A stretch of DNA of 64,000 nt from Palsa-461 sp036844945 (GTDB lineage: Bacteria > Actinomycetota > Acidimicrobiia > Acidimicrobiales > RAAP-2), in NCBI GenBank assembly GCA_036844945.1, contig DAIUEV010000003.1, positions 1 to 64,000 of the forward strand. Direction: 5' to 3'. The first letter of the stretch is position 1; the number at the start of each line of letters is the position of its first letter. Shown here piece after piece: positions 17,740-26,217 of this stretch. The translations under genes and the position numbers were made by a program. The notes beneath the pieces were generated by a model. It saw only the letters and a list, made by a program, of their open reading frames with translations, was not told the DNA's origin and searched no databases.

Positions 17740-18933
17740 GTGACCCAGACTTCCGCCGACATCTACTACGACCCCTACGACTTCGACATCGACGACGATC
17801 CGTACCCGGTCTGGAAGCGGATGCGCGACGAGGTCCCGCTCTACTACAACGACCGGTACGACTTCTTCGCGGTGACCCGATTCGAGGACGTCGAGCGCGG
17901 GCTCGTCGACTGGAAGACCTACATCTCGAGCAAGGGCTCGGTCCTCGAGATCATCAAGGCGAACATCGAGATCCCGTCCGGGAGCATCATCTTCGAGGAC
18001 CCGCCGACCCACGACGTGCACCGGGGGATCCTCTCCCGGGTGTTCACGCCGAAGCGGATGAACGCCATCGAGCCCAAGGTCCGGGAGTTCTGCGCACGGT
18101 CCCTCGACCCGCTGGTGGGGAGCGGCGGGTTCGACTTCATCGCCGACCTCGGGGCCCAGATGCCCATGCGGACGATCGGCATGCTGCTCGGGATCCCCGA
18201 GGAGGACCAGGAGCGGATCCGCGACCGGATCGACGCCGGCCTGCGCATCGAAGAAGGGGTGCCTTCCGAGCGCGACTACTCGGAGTTCATGCACAGCGAC
18301 TTCGCGGACTACATCGACTGGCGGGCGGAACACCCGTCGGACGACCTGATGACCGAGCTGCTGAACGCCGAGTACGAGGACACCGACGGGACGATCCGCA
18401 CCCTCACCAGGGACGAGATCCTGAACTACATCGGCCTCCTCGCCGGCGCCGGCAACGAGACGACCACGCGGCTCATCGGGTGGATGGGCAAGGTACTGGC
18501 GGAGAACCCGGACCAGCGCAAGGAGATCGTCGAGGACCGGTCGCTCGTGAACAACACGATCGAGGAGCTCCTCCGGTACGAGGCCCCCTCACCGATCCAG
18601 GCGCGCTATGTGACCCACGACGTCGAGATCCAGGGTCACACGGTCAGGGAGGGAAGCGTGATCCTCCTCGTCAACGGCTCGGCCAACCGGGACGAGCGGG
18701 CCTTCCCGGATCCCGACCGCTTCGACATCCACCGCGAGATCGCCCACCACCTCAGCTTCGGCTACGGGATCCACTTCTGCCTCGGGAGCCACCTCGCCCG
18801 CCTCGAGGGCCGCATCGCGCTCGACGAGGTCCTGAGCCGGTTCCCCTCCTGGGAGGTCGACTGGGACAACGCCAAGCGGGCCCACACCTCGACCGTCCGG
18901 GGCTGGGAGCACCTGCCCGTCGTGACCGGCTGA
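17740..18933 (+). CDS. cytochrome P450
   Basis: A 397-residue soluble bacterial P450. The I-helix is GLLAGAGNETTTRLIGW with the acid/alcohol pair replaced by Asn-Glu-Thr-Thr, the K-helix ExxR is EELLR, and the heme loop is FGYGIHFCLGSHLARLE with the thiolate Cys. It should insert oxygen into a hydrophobic substrate using electrons from a ferredoxin. GTG start with GGAG about nine bases before. The gene is divergent from the GntR regulator and followed, after 143 bases with palindromes, by a CoA-transferase. The atypical ferredoxin at 23241-23435 is the nearest candidate redox partner downstream. Confidence 0.93.
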   Translation: MTQTSADIYYDPYDFDIDDDPYPVWKRMRDEVPLYYNDRYDFFAVTRFEDVERGLVDWKTYISSKGSVLEIIKANIEIPSGSIIFEDPPTHDVHRGILSRVFTPKRMNAIEPKVREFCARSLDPLVGSGGFDFIADLGAQMPMRTIGMLLGIPEEDQERIRDRIDAGLRIEEGVPSERDYSEFMHSDFADYIDWRAEHPSDDLMTELLNAEYEDTDGTIRTLTRDEILNYIGLLAGAGNETTTRLIGWMGKVLAENPDQRKEIVEDRSLVNNTIEELLRYEAPSPIQARYVTHDVEIQGHTVREGSVILLVNGSANRDERAFPDPDRFDIHREIAHHLSFGYGIHFCLGSHLARLEGRIALDEVLSRFPSWEVDWDNAKRAHTSTVRGWEHLPVVTG

Positions 18934-18970
18934 GCCGATCCCCCTCGCATCCCGGTTCGTGATCGCACGC

Positions 18971-18983
18971 GAAGTCCCACTTC
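18971..18983. promoter_or_regulatory. small inverted repeat after the P450 gene
   Basis: GAAGT, CCC, ACTTC is a perfect 5-bp inverted repeat 38 bases after the P450 stop. It could be part of a weak terminator or a half of the regulatory region that continues at 19002-19031. Evidence is symmetry only. Confidence 0.25.
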
Positions 18984-19001
18984 ACGCCGCGACGTCCCCA
19001 T

Positions 19002-19031
19002 GGTGCGTGAACGTGTCCACGTTCCTGCACC
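19002..19031. promoter_or_regulatory. 30-bp near-palindrome before the CoA-transferase gene
   Basis: Left arm GGTGCGTGAACGTG and right arm CACGTTCCTGCACC, separated by TC, match at 12 of 14 paired positions. The two-base centre makes an RNA hairpin unlikely and suggests a dimeric protein binding site. It ends 45 bases before the CoA-transferase start, a normal operator or activator distance. It differs from the 16-bp palindrome found between 31 and 55 kb. Confidence 0.5.
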
Positions 19032-19076
19032 CGTGAGCCCCGAAGTCCACAGTCCGCGAGTCGCAAAGGAGGCGCC

Positions 19077-20303
19077 ATGCAGCAGCCCATGAAGGGCGTG
19101 AAGATGGTCGAGGTCGCCCAGTTCACGTTCACCCCCGCGGCCGGCGCGGTGCTCACGGACTGGGGTGCCGATGTGATCAAGGTCGAGCACGCGGTGATGG
19201 GTGACGCCCAGCGCGGCCTCCGGCTCGGCACCGGCGGGGTGGCGGCCGGATCGTTCCAACCGCTGATGGAGCACCCGAACCGAGGCAAGCGCAGCATCGG
19301 CCTGGCGCTCGATCACCCGGACGCCCACGCGGTGCTCCTCGACCTCTGCAAGGACGCGGACGTCTTCCTCACCAACTTCCTTCCCGACGCCCGCCGGCGT
19401 CTCCACATCGAGGTGGAGGACATCCGCGCCGCCAACCCGAAGATCATCTACGTCCGGGGCAGCGGCCACGGGCAGCGGGGCCACGACGCCGTGAAGGGGG
19501 GCTACGACGGCTCCACGTTCTGGTGCCGGATGGGGAGCGCCTGGGCCGTCACGCCGTCCGACAGCCCGCGAATCATCCACCAGCCCGGTGGCGCCTACGG
19601 CGACTCGATGGGAGGCATGACGATCGCGGGCGGGATCGCCGCAGCGCTGTTCGCCCGAGAACGGACCGGGGAGACCTCGGTCGTCGACGTCTCGCTGATG
19701 AGCGTGGGTGCGTGGGCCTTTGCGCTGTCGATCAACAACGCCATGCTGTCGGGCGAGGAGATGCAACCCGGCCCACTGGCCGGCCCGGCCACCCTGGCCG
19801 TGAATCCCACCATGGGGACGTTCCGGACCTCAGACGACCGGTGGATCAACTTCACGATGCTCCAGCCCGGCCGGTACTTCGCCGACGTCTGCCGGCATCT
19901 GGGCCTCGAGCACCTGATCGACGACGAGCGGTTCGACACTGCCGAGAAGCTCATGGCCAACTCCCTCGAGGCCGGCCGCTACGTGGCCGAAGTCTTCGCA
20001 TCCAAGCCGTATGCCTATTGGAAGGAACACCTGAAGACGATGGAGGGCCAGTGGGCGCCGGTCCAGGGGCCGCTCGAGATCGCCGCGGACCCCCAGATGG
20101 ATGCGAACGGCTACATCCTCCCGGTCACCGACGCGGAGGGGAATGAACGCCGGCTCGTGGCTAGCCCTGTCCAGTTCGACGAGCGCCCGCCGGTGCTGAC
20201 CCGGGCCCCGCAGTTCGCCGAGCACACCGACGACCTCTTGCGCGAGCTCGGACGGACCCAGGACGAGATCCTCCAGCTGAAAATCGACGGTGCGGTCACG
20301 TAG
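19077..20303 (+). CDS. class III (CaiB/BaiF) CoA-transferase
   Basis: A 408-residue class III CoA-transferase. The N-terminal VEVAQFTFTPAAGAVLTDWG and VIKVEHA segments, HPNRGKRSIGLAL, and the putative catalytic Asp in GGAYGDSMGGMT are all recognisable. The enzyme moves CoA between two carboxylic acids through an aspartyl-CoA anhydride; in such clusters it usually activates the pathway acid using a pathway acyl-CoA as donor. The start ATG has AAAGGAGG at the right distance. The stop lies seven bases from the convergent LLM gene stop. A 30-bp palindrome upstream suggests its own regulation. Confidence 0.9.
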   Translation: MQQPMKGVKMVEVAQFTFTPAAGAVLTDWGADVIKVEHAVMGDAQRGLRLGTGGVAAGSFQPLMEHPNRGKRSIGLALDHPDAHAVLLDLCKDADVFLTNFLPDARRRLHIEVEDIRAANPKIIYVRGSGHGQRGHDAVKGGYDGSTFWCRMGSAWAVTPSDSPRIIHQPGGAYGDSMGGMTIAGGIAAALFARERTGETSVVDVSLMSVGAWAFALSINNAMLSGEEMQPGPLAGPATLAVNPTMGTFRTSDDRWINFTMLQPGRYFADVCRHLGLEHLIDDERFDTAEKLMANSLEAGRYVAEVFASKPYAYWKEHLKTMEGQWAPVQGPLEIAADPQMDANGYILPVTDAEGNERRLVASPVQFDERPPVLTRAPQFAEHTDDLLRELGRTQDEILQLKIDGAVT

Positions 20304-20310
20304 CGGCGCC

Positions 20311-21443
20311 TCAGGACTCGAGCCGCGGGACCACCCGTTCCTCGAAGAGGTGCAGGCTCTCCCAGGCGAGCGCCGGCGGGATGCCCCCGGCCATCGGCTG
20401 GAAGTACGAGAAGGCCATCGCCCCGCGCGCCCGCAACTCCTCCGTATGAGCCTCGGGAGTGATGATGCGGTACGGGCCGCTCCGTCGGAGCTCCTCGTCG
20501 GTCATCGTCGAGTAGGGCCCTTCGAGCTTCGCGGCGTCGAGCAGGGACGCGTACTGCGCGTTCTCGTGNNNNNNNNNNNNNNNNNNNNNNNNNNNNNNNN
20601 NNNNNNNNNNNNNNNNNNNNNNNNNNNNNNNNNNNNNNNNNNNNNNNNNNNNNNNNNNNNNNNNNNNNAGGGCCCTTCGAGCTTCGCGGCGTCGAGCAGG
20701 GACGCGTACTGCGCGTTCTCGTGCCGGAGATAGGGAAGGAGGATCGGCCAGGCCGATTCGGGATCCTCGGAGAGAAACGTCGTGGCCGACGCCGTCTCGA
20801 CCCGGGGACCGGGGTCCGGCTTCCCCACGCGCCCCAGCTCTTCCCGGTAGGCGTCCCAGCACGACCCGTCCACGGGCACGAAGCCATCCGCGATGCGGGC
20901 CGCCCGCCGGGCGGCGGCGGCCGTCGATCCACCGAGCACGATCCTCGGCCCGCCGGGCTGACTGGGCGTCGGCGTGACCCGCACCCGGCGGCCCCGGAAC
21001 TCGAACGGTTCCCCCGTCCAGGCCTGCCGGAGCAACCGCACCGTCTCCTCGAGGCGCTCCCCGCGGCTCGAGCTCGGCACCCCGAACATGGCGAACTCCT
21101 CGGCCACGTACCCCCCGGCGAGGATGACGTCGAGCCGCCCGCCGGCCACGGCGTCGAGCACCGCGAGGTCCTCGGCAAGCCGGAGGGGGTCGTAGAAGGG
21201 GGCGGGAAGGGCCGCGAGCATGATCCGGGCGGTGCGGGTCCGGGCCGCCAGCGCCGAGGCGAAGACGATGGGTGCCGGGAGGTAGCCGTCGTCTTGCCCG
21301 TGGTGCTCGGAGACGGCGACCATGACCCCGCCCCGGGTGTCCGCCCACTCGGCCATGTCAAGCGCAGCCTGGACGCGCTCGGTCGAGGTGACTCCGGCAA
21401 AGGACGGATTGCGCAGGTCGAATCGAAGTCCAAACATCGCCAC
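20311..21443 (-). CDS. LLM-class flavin-dependent oxidoreductase, interrupted by an assembly gap
   Basis: The gene encodes a luciferase-like oxidoreductase: FGLRFDLRNPSF at the N terminus, VSEHHGQDDGYLPAP, GRLDVILAGGYVAEEF, and a typical end with MAGGIPPALAWESLHLFEE. It is interrupted by 100 N flanked by two identical 55-base copies (20514-20568 and 20669-20723). Deleting the N run plus one copy removes 155 bases and leaves 978 bases, an intact frame of 325 codons plus stop. The gene is therefore very probably whole in the organism. Start is GTG at 21443 or ATG at 21437. Cofactor (F420 or FMN) and substrate are unknown. Confidence 0.8.
20514..20723. repeat. 55-base contig-end duplication around 100 N
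   Basis: Bases 20514-20568 and 20669-20723 are identical and flank an N run of exactly 100 (20569-20668). An overlap of 55 bases at contig ends is what a short-read assembler leaves when scaffolding over an unresolved junction. This is an assembly artefact, not a biological repeat. Confidence 0.93.
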
Positions 21444-21523
21444 GGCCGTGCAATGCTACGGCACGACATGACCGAATCACCAAGAGTGCCGGACGACGCC
21501 GGCGTGAAACGAGGGGAACGACT

Positions 21524-22354
21524 GTGAGCGACTTCCAAGCCTTCCGTTACGACGGAAAGCGGGTACTGGTCGTCGGTGCCGCGACCGGGATGGGGGCCGC
21601 GGCGGCCAAGACCGCCGGTGCGCTCGGTGCAGAGGTCATCGCGATGGACTTTGCGCCGATCGAGTTCGACGTGGCCCAGGCCATCTCCATCGACCTGCGC
21701 GATCTCACCGCATTGAACGGCGTCCTCGCACAGATCAAGGGCCCGATACATGCCGTGTTCTCGGCCGCCGGGGTTGCCGACGGCACACCGGGACTGATGA
21801 AGATCAACTTCATCGGGCACCGTCACATCATCGACACCCTGATCGGCGACGGTCGTCTGGGTCGGGGTGGCGCCATCTGCGCGATCTCGTCGGTCGCCGG
21901 GATCGGGTGGCCCAACAACATCCCTATCCTGAGTGAGTTCCTCGCGACGCCGGACTACGAGAGCGCGGCCGCGTGGATCGACTCCCACGAGGGCCGCGAC
22001 AACTACATGTTCAGCAAGCAGGTCCTTGGCTGTTACATCGCCGGACGCGCGTACCCCCTCGCCAAGAAGGGAATCCGCATCAACGGCATCCTCCCCGGTC
22101 CGACCGACACGCCGCTCGCCCGCGCCAACGCGGAGACCTGGCTGACCTTCGCGCAGGACTACCGCGACGAGACCGGGCAGGCGCAGCTGGTGCCGGACCA
22201 GATGGGGAACGTCATGGCCTTCTTGAACAGCGACGCCGCCAACGGCATCAGCGGTGTGACGCTTCTCGTCGACGGCGGCTATGTGATGGCCTCGACGGCC
22301 GGCTCGTTCGAACCGGGCACCCAGGTGGTGCAGTTCCTGTCGACGATCGGCTGA
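21524..22354 (+). CDS. SDR family oxidoreductase (3-alpha-HSD-like)
   Basis: A 276-residue short-chain dehydrogenase with VVGAATGMGAAAA as nucleotide loop, Asp in VIAMDFAP favouring NAD, a shortened central region where DLRDLTALNGVL and SAAGVADG stand for the usual NNAG, Ser in ISSVAG, and Tyr/Lys in NYMFSKQ. The insertion before the catalytic Tyr and the low similarity of the N-terminal half to classical SDRs resemble 3-alpha-hydroxysteroid dehydrogenase/carbonyl reductase types. GTG start with GAGGGG upstream. A second SDR gene follows 37 bases later in the same direction. Substrate not identified. Confidence 0.84.
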   Translation: MSDFQAFRYDGKRVLVVGAATGMGAAAAKTAGALGAEVIAMDFAPIEFDVAQAISIDLRDLTALNGVLAQIKGPIHAVFSAAGVADGTPGLMKINFIGHRHIIDTLIGDGRLGRGGAICAISSVAGIGWPNNIPILSEFLATPDYESAAAWIDSHEGRDNYMFSKQVLGCYIAGRAYPLAKKGIRINGILPGPTDTPLARANAETWLTFAQDYRDETGQAQLVPDQMGNVMAFLNSDAANGISGVTLLVDGGYVMASTAGSFEPGTQVVQFLSTIG

Positions 22355-22391
22355 TCCGGGCCGCACGCTCAAAAGAGGAGGTCAGGTTCAG

Positions 22392-23156
22392 GTGGGACAA
22401 CTCGAGGGGAAGGTCGCCGCGGTCACCGGGGCTTCGAGCGGCTCTGGAGTCGGCATCTCGAAGCGGCTGTTGGAAGAGGGGGCGTCGGTCGTGATGCTCG
22501 CCCGCGGGAAGGACCGGCTCGAGGAGGTGGCGACGGGCCTCGGCCCCAACGCGGTGCCGATGGTCACCGACGTCGGTGACCCCGACAGCGTCCGAGCGGC
22601 GTTCGATGCGATCGAGAAGCGTTTCGACAAGCTCGACATCCTGATCAACAACGCCGCCGTCTACCGGCCCTGTGCGGTCGAGCACCTGACCGACCGCGAC
22701 ATCCAGGGCCAGGTGGCCACCAACTTCCTCGGTCCGGTCTACACCTCGAGGGCGGCGATCCCCCTCATGCGCAAGGCCGGCGCCGGCGACATCGTGAACA
22801 CGTCGAGCGAGTCGACATTGAACCCGTGGCCGATGCTGTCGATGTACGTCTCGACCAAGGCCGCGCTCGAGGTGTTCAGCCGTGTGCTCGCCGACGAGCT
22901 CCGCGACGACGACATCAGGGTGACCACGGTCGTGCAGGGCACGGCCGCCGGGGCGGGGATGGGCTCGCCGGACTGGGCGTGGGAGCCCGAACATGCGATG
23001 GCGGCTCACGCGCTGTGGAACGAACGCGGTTTGATCGCCGGGGTGCTGGGCCGCTCGACGGGCCAGCTGGTGGAGGAGATCGGCGACGTCCACGTCTTCA
23101 TCGTGACGAGGCCGAGGACGCAGAAGCTCGACACGGTCCATTGCCGGAGCTTCTGA
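22392..23156 (+). CDS. SDR family oxidoreductase
   Basis: A 254-residue classical SDR. TGASSGSGVGIS is the nucleotide loop, VVMLARGKDRL suggests NADP preference because Arg rather than Asp follows beta2, INNAAV is the structural motif, and the triad is Ser in NTSSEST with Tyr and Lys in YVSTK. The C-terminal 60 residues (from about MGSPDWAWEPEHAMA) are compatible with a cap over the substrate pocket. GTG start; AGGAGG lies about 13 bases upstream, a little far. It sits between another SDR and the ferredoxin gene, so these genes are probably cotranscribed. Confidence 0.85.
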   Translation: MGQLEGKVAAVTGASSGSGVGISKRLLEEGASVVMLARGKDRLEEVATGLGPNAVPMVTDVGDPDSVRAAFDAIEKRFDKLDILINNAAVYRPCAVEHLTDRDIQGQVATNFLGPVYTSRAAIPLMRKAGAGDIVNTSSESTLNPWPMLSMYVSTKAALEVFSRVLADELRDDDIRVTTVVQGTAAGAGMGSPDWAWEPEHAMAAHALWNERGLIAGVLGRSTGQLVEEIGDVHVFIVTRPRTQKLDTVHCRSF

Positions 23157-23240
23157 CGTCGTCTCGTCTCGCCCCGTGGAGCACTGGAAACACCCGGTGC
23201 TACCGTGCCCGGTGAGTCCGAAAGTGGCGCAGGAGGCGGG

Positions 23241-23435
23241 ATGCGGGTGGTCGTGGATCTCACGCAGTGCGAGAGCAATGCGCTGTGCATGGGCATCGCA
23301 CCCGAAGTCTTCTTCCTCGATGACGACGACGAGTTGCACCTGCTCATGGAGCATCCGGGAGAGGAGCTCCGAGACAAGGTCGTGCAGGCGGTCAGGACCT
23401 GCCCGAAGCAGGCCATCTCGATCGAGGAGGACTGA
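23241..23435 (+). CDS. small [3Fe-4S]-type ferredoxin with atypical ligand motif
   Basis: A 64-residue ferredoxin. Cys10, Cys16 and Cys54 are in a C-x5-C...C-P pattern (CESNALC, TCPKQ) with the family landmarks APEVFFLDDDDEL. Position 13, which is Cys in [4Fe-4S] and often His in P450 ferredoxins, is Asn. Only three Cys are present, so a [3Fe-4S] cluster is expected. I chose the ATG at 23241 because AGGAGG sits five bases upstream; a GTG at 23205 would add 12 unsupported residues. It can feed electrons to a P450, for example that at 17740-18933, although other genes lie between. Confidence 0.88.
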   Translation: MRVVVDLTQCESNALCMGIAPEVFFLDDDDELHLLMEHPGEELRDKVVQAVRTCPKQAISIEED

Positions 23436-23495
23436 GCGCCGCCCGACGGCTCCGGGTTCCCGTCTGATGGAGATCGCCGCGGAGCACGACCTCAC

Positions 23496-25205
23496 ATGAG
23501 CCCCCCGGTCGATGCCGCCCCGCCGGTCGATCCGACATTCGACCGGCCGCTCCCGGCCCTCGACGAACAGAACCGCTACTTCTGGACGGCCGGTGCCGAC
23601 GGCGTCCTGCGCTTCCAGCAGTGCCACTCGTGCGGTGCGTTGCTGCACCCGCACCAGCCGGTGTGCCGGTACTGCCGTTCCGAGGACATCGGCGTGACCG
23701 AGGTCTCCGGGTTCGGGGTCATCATCGGAGTGACCGTCAACCACCAGATGTGGGATCCCGGGTTCCCCCCGCCCTTCGTGATCGCGTCGGTGGCGATCGA
23801 GGAGGACTCGCGGGTCCGGCTGCTCACCAACATCGTCGGACCCGATGCCGAGTCGGCGGTGGTCGGGGCCCGCGTTCGGGTCCGCTTCGAGCACCGGGAG
23901 GACGTCTGGCTCCCGGTGTTCGAGGTGGTGGCCGGCGAGGTCGACGAGCTCCCGAACGACGAGATCCCGCCCGAGGAACATCACCGATGGATCCGGCCCA
24001 TGGTCCGGGCCGAGAAGTTCGAGGACAAGGTGGCGATCACCGGCATCGGGATGTCCGAGATCGGTCGGCGCCTCATGGTGCAGCCGCTCTCGCTCACGGT
24101 GCATGCCGCCAAGGCCGCGATCGCGGACGCCGGGCTCGAGTTCGCCGACATCGACGGGCTCTCGACCTACCCGGGGGGTATGGGCGGGGCCGGCGGCTTC
24201 TCCGAGGGCGGCGTCACCGCCCTCGAGGACGCGCTCGGGATCCGACCCAGTTGGTACAACGGCGGGATGGAGACCTTCGGCCCAGCGGGGTCGTTGATCG
24301 CCGCGATGATTGCGGTGGCGAGCGGTCTCGCCCGCCACGTGTTGTGCTTCCGCACCGTGTGGCAGGCGACCTTCGCCGCCCAGATGCGGGCGCTGAGCTC
24401 CGACGGCCGGAACCCCTATGGCATGGGCGGCGCGCGGGGCCGGGTGACCAGCTCCACTGCCCCCTACGGCGTGGGCTCGGCCGCCAACCACCTGGCCATC
24501 TACGCATCGAACCACTTCGCCCGCTACGGGACCACCCGGGAGACCCTCGGGTGGATCGCCCTCAACCAGCGCAAGAACGCGGCGGTCAACCCCCGCGCGA
24601 TCTACCGGGACCCCCTCACCATGGACGACTACCTGGGGGCGCGTCTCATCTCCACCCCCTTCGGCCTCTACGACTGCGACGTCCCCGCCGACGCGAGCAT
24701 CGCGGTCATCGTCTCGGCGGTGGAGACCGCGGCGGACCTGGCCAAGCCGCCGGTGTTCGTGGAGGCGGTCGGGACCCAGATGACCGAACGGGTGGCCTGG
24801 GACCAGACCACCATGACCCACGAGCCCCAGGTGCTCGGGCCCTCGGCCCACCTGTGGACCAGGACGACACTCCGGCCCTCCGACGTCCAGGTCGCCCAGC
24901 TCTACGACGGGTTCACCTTCACCTGTCTGTCGTGGATCGAGGGGCTCGGGTTCTGCGGGATCGGGGAGGCCAAGGACTTCCTCGACGGCGGGCACAACAT
25001 CGCCCGCGAGGGCGGCGTGGTCGCCCTCAACACCCACGGCGGGCAGCTCTCGGCCGGCCGCACCCACGGCATGGGGCTGGTCCACGAGGCGATCGTGCAA
25101 CTGCGGGGCGAAGGCGGCGACCGTCAGGTGCCCGGCGCCTCGGTGGCGGTCGTGAGCAGCGGCGGGTTGACCCCCTCGGGGGCGATCCTCTTCCGCGCCT
25201 CCTGA
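23496..25205 (+). CDS. DUF35-thiolase-like fusion, probable acyl-CoA aldolase
   Basis: A 569-residue fusion. Residues 20-165 form a DUF35 module: zinc ribbon Cys43, Cys46, Cys57, Cys60 (CHSCG, CRYC) and an OB-fold. Residues about 175-569 form a thiolase-like domain of the Ltp2 type: VAITGIGMSEIG at the start, LYDGFTFTCLSWIEGLGF, and THGGQLSAGRTHGMG near the end. At the usual nucleophile position the sequence is NGGMETFGPAGS with no Cys, and the HP-x-G-x-TG motif is absent, so it is not a normal thiolase. Ltp2 cleaves 17-hydroxy steroid side-chain CoA esters by retro-aldol reaction in complex with a separate DUF35 protein; here both are one chain. Aldolase function is inference. Confidence 0.82.
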   Translation: MSPPVDAAPPVDPTFDRPLPALDEQNRYFWTAGADGVLRFQQCHSCGALLHPHQPVCRYCRSEDIGVTEVSGFGVIIGVTVNHQMWDPGFPPPFVIASVAIEEDSRVRLLTNIVGPDAESAVVGARVRVRFEHREDVWLPVFEVVAGEVDELPNDEIPPEEHHRWIRPMVRAEKFEDKVAITGIGMSEIGRRLMVQPLSLTVHAAKAAIADAGLEFADIDGLSTYPGGMGGAGGFSEGGVTALEDALGIRPSWYNGGMETFGPAGSLIAAMIAVASGLARHVLCFRTVWQATFAAQMRALSSDGRNPYGMGGARGRVTSSTAPYGVGSAANHLAIYASNHFARYGTTRETLGWIALNQRKNAAVNPRAIYRDPLTMDDYLGARLISTPFGLYDCDVPADASIAVIVSAVETAADLAKPPVFVEAVGTQMTERVAWDQTTMTHEPQVLGPSAHLWTRTTLRPSDVQVAQLYDGFTFTCLSWIEGLGFCGIGEAKDFLDGGHNIAREGGVVALNTHGGQLSAGRTHGMGLVHEAIVQLRGEGGDRQVPGASVAVVSSGGLTPSGAILFRAS

Positions 25206-25249
25206 CCCGAACCGGGCCGGCGCTCGAGAGGGACCGGAGGAGTGAGCCC

Positions 25250-26185
25250 GTGAAGGCCTACGCCACCTACCGGATCCCCGGCGACGGGCTGGCCCGGCTG
25301 GGTGCGATCGCCGAGTTGGCGGTGTGGGAGCGACCCGACCCGGTGCCCCGCGATGCGCTGCTCGCCGGTGTGGCGGGGGCGGCGGCCCTGGTGAGCACGC
25401 TCAACGACCGGATCGACGCCGAGGTGCTCGACGCCGGATCGCAGCTGCGGGTCGTGAGCGTGATGGCCGTCGGACACGACAGCATCGACGTCGCCGCCTG
25501 CACCGAGCGCGGCGTCGTGGTCACGAACACCCCGGGCGTGCTCACCGACGCGACCGCCGACCTCGCGTTCGCGCTCATCCTCGCGGTGGCGCGTCGGCTC
25601 CCCGAGGCCGCCGACGCGGCACGCACGGGCGGCTGGGGGCGCTGGCAACCGACGTGGATGTGCGGGATGGACCTCGCCGGAGCGACGATCGGCATCGTCG
25701 GCTACGGGGCGATCGGACGGGCCGTCGGGCGGCGGGCGGCCGCCTTCGGGATGGACATCGTCCATCACTCACGGCACAGCGGCATCCCCCTCGACGACCT
25801 GCTCGCGGTCTCCGACGTCGTGACCCTGCACACCCCGCTGACCGAGCAGACCCGCGGGCTGATCGGACGCGAGCAGCTCCGGAGGATGAAGCCCAGCGCG
25901 ATCCTGGTCAACACCGCCCGGGGCGCCGTCGTCGACCAGGTCGCGCTCGCCGAGGCGCTGGGCGACGGCACGATCGCCGGGGCGGGGATCGACGTGATGG
26001 TCGCCGAGCCGATCCCGACCGACGACCCGCTGCTCGCCCTCCCCAACTGCCTCGTCACCCCGCACATCGGTTCGGCGACGTTGCGGACCCGGACGGAGAT
26101 GGCCGATCTGGCGGTGCAGGGGGCGATCGACGTGCTGACCGGAGTGCGACCGGCACACATCGTGAACCCGGCCGTGCTCGGGTAG
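25250..26185 (+). CDS. D-isomer-specific 2-hydroxyacid dehydrogenase
   Basis: A 311-residue member of the glyoxylate/hydroxypyruvate reductase and phosphoglycerate dehydrogenase family. The NAD-binding loop is GIVGYGAIGRAVG, and the catalytic Arg, Glu and His are in VNTARGAVVD, MVAEPIP and VTPHIGSAT. It should reduce a 2-keto acid or oxidise a D-2-hydroxy acid. GTG start with GGAGGAG a few bases upstream, 44 bases after the aldolase-like gene in the same direction. A retro-aldol step often makes a 2-oxo product, so a link with the preceding gene is possible but unproven. Confidence 0.88.
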   Translation: MKAYATYRIPGDGLARLGAIAELAVWERPDPVPRDALLAGVAGAAALVSTLNDRIDAEVLDAGSQLRVVSVMAVGHDSIDVAACTERGVVVTNTPGVLTDATADLAFALILAVARRLPEAADAARTGGWGRWQPTWMCGMDLAGATIGIVGYGAIGRAVGRRAAAFGMDIVHHSRHSGIPLDDLLAVSDVVTLHTPLTEQTRGLIGREQLRRMKPSAILVNTARGAVVDQVALAEALGDGTIAGAGIDVMVAEPIPTDDPLLALPNCLVTPHIGSATLRTRTEMADLAVQGAIDVLTGVRPAHIVNPAVLG

Positions 26186-26187
26186 CG

Positions 26188-26210
26188 GCCGACCCTCGAG
26201 CGCGGTCGGC
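26188..26210. terminator. 7-bp hairpin between convergent stops
   Basis: GCCGACC, a nine-base loop, GGTCGGC lies inside the 32-base gap between the convergent 2-hydroxyacid dehydrogenase and EthD-like genes. There is no T-run. The position between two stops fits a bidirectional terminator. Confidence 0.5.
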
Positions 26211-26217
26211 GGGAGCC

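Noticed and set aside
18934..19076. The palindromes after the P450 taken as a Rho-independent terminator
   Set aside because: The main palindrome has a two-base centre and no T-run, so an operator fits better.
20502..20668. Two apparent broken LLM genes or a frameshifted pseudogene
   Set aside because: Explained by the 55-base duplicated contig ends and the 100 N; collapsing restores one frame.
22248..25100. A 950-codon frame antisense to the SDR, ferredoxin and DUF35-thiolase genes
   Set aside because: It spans four clearly real genes and their intergenic regions and has no family features.
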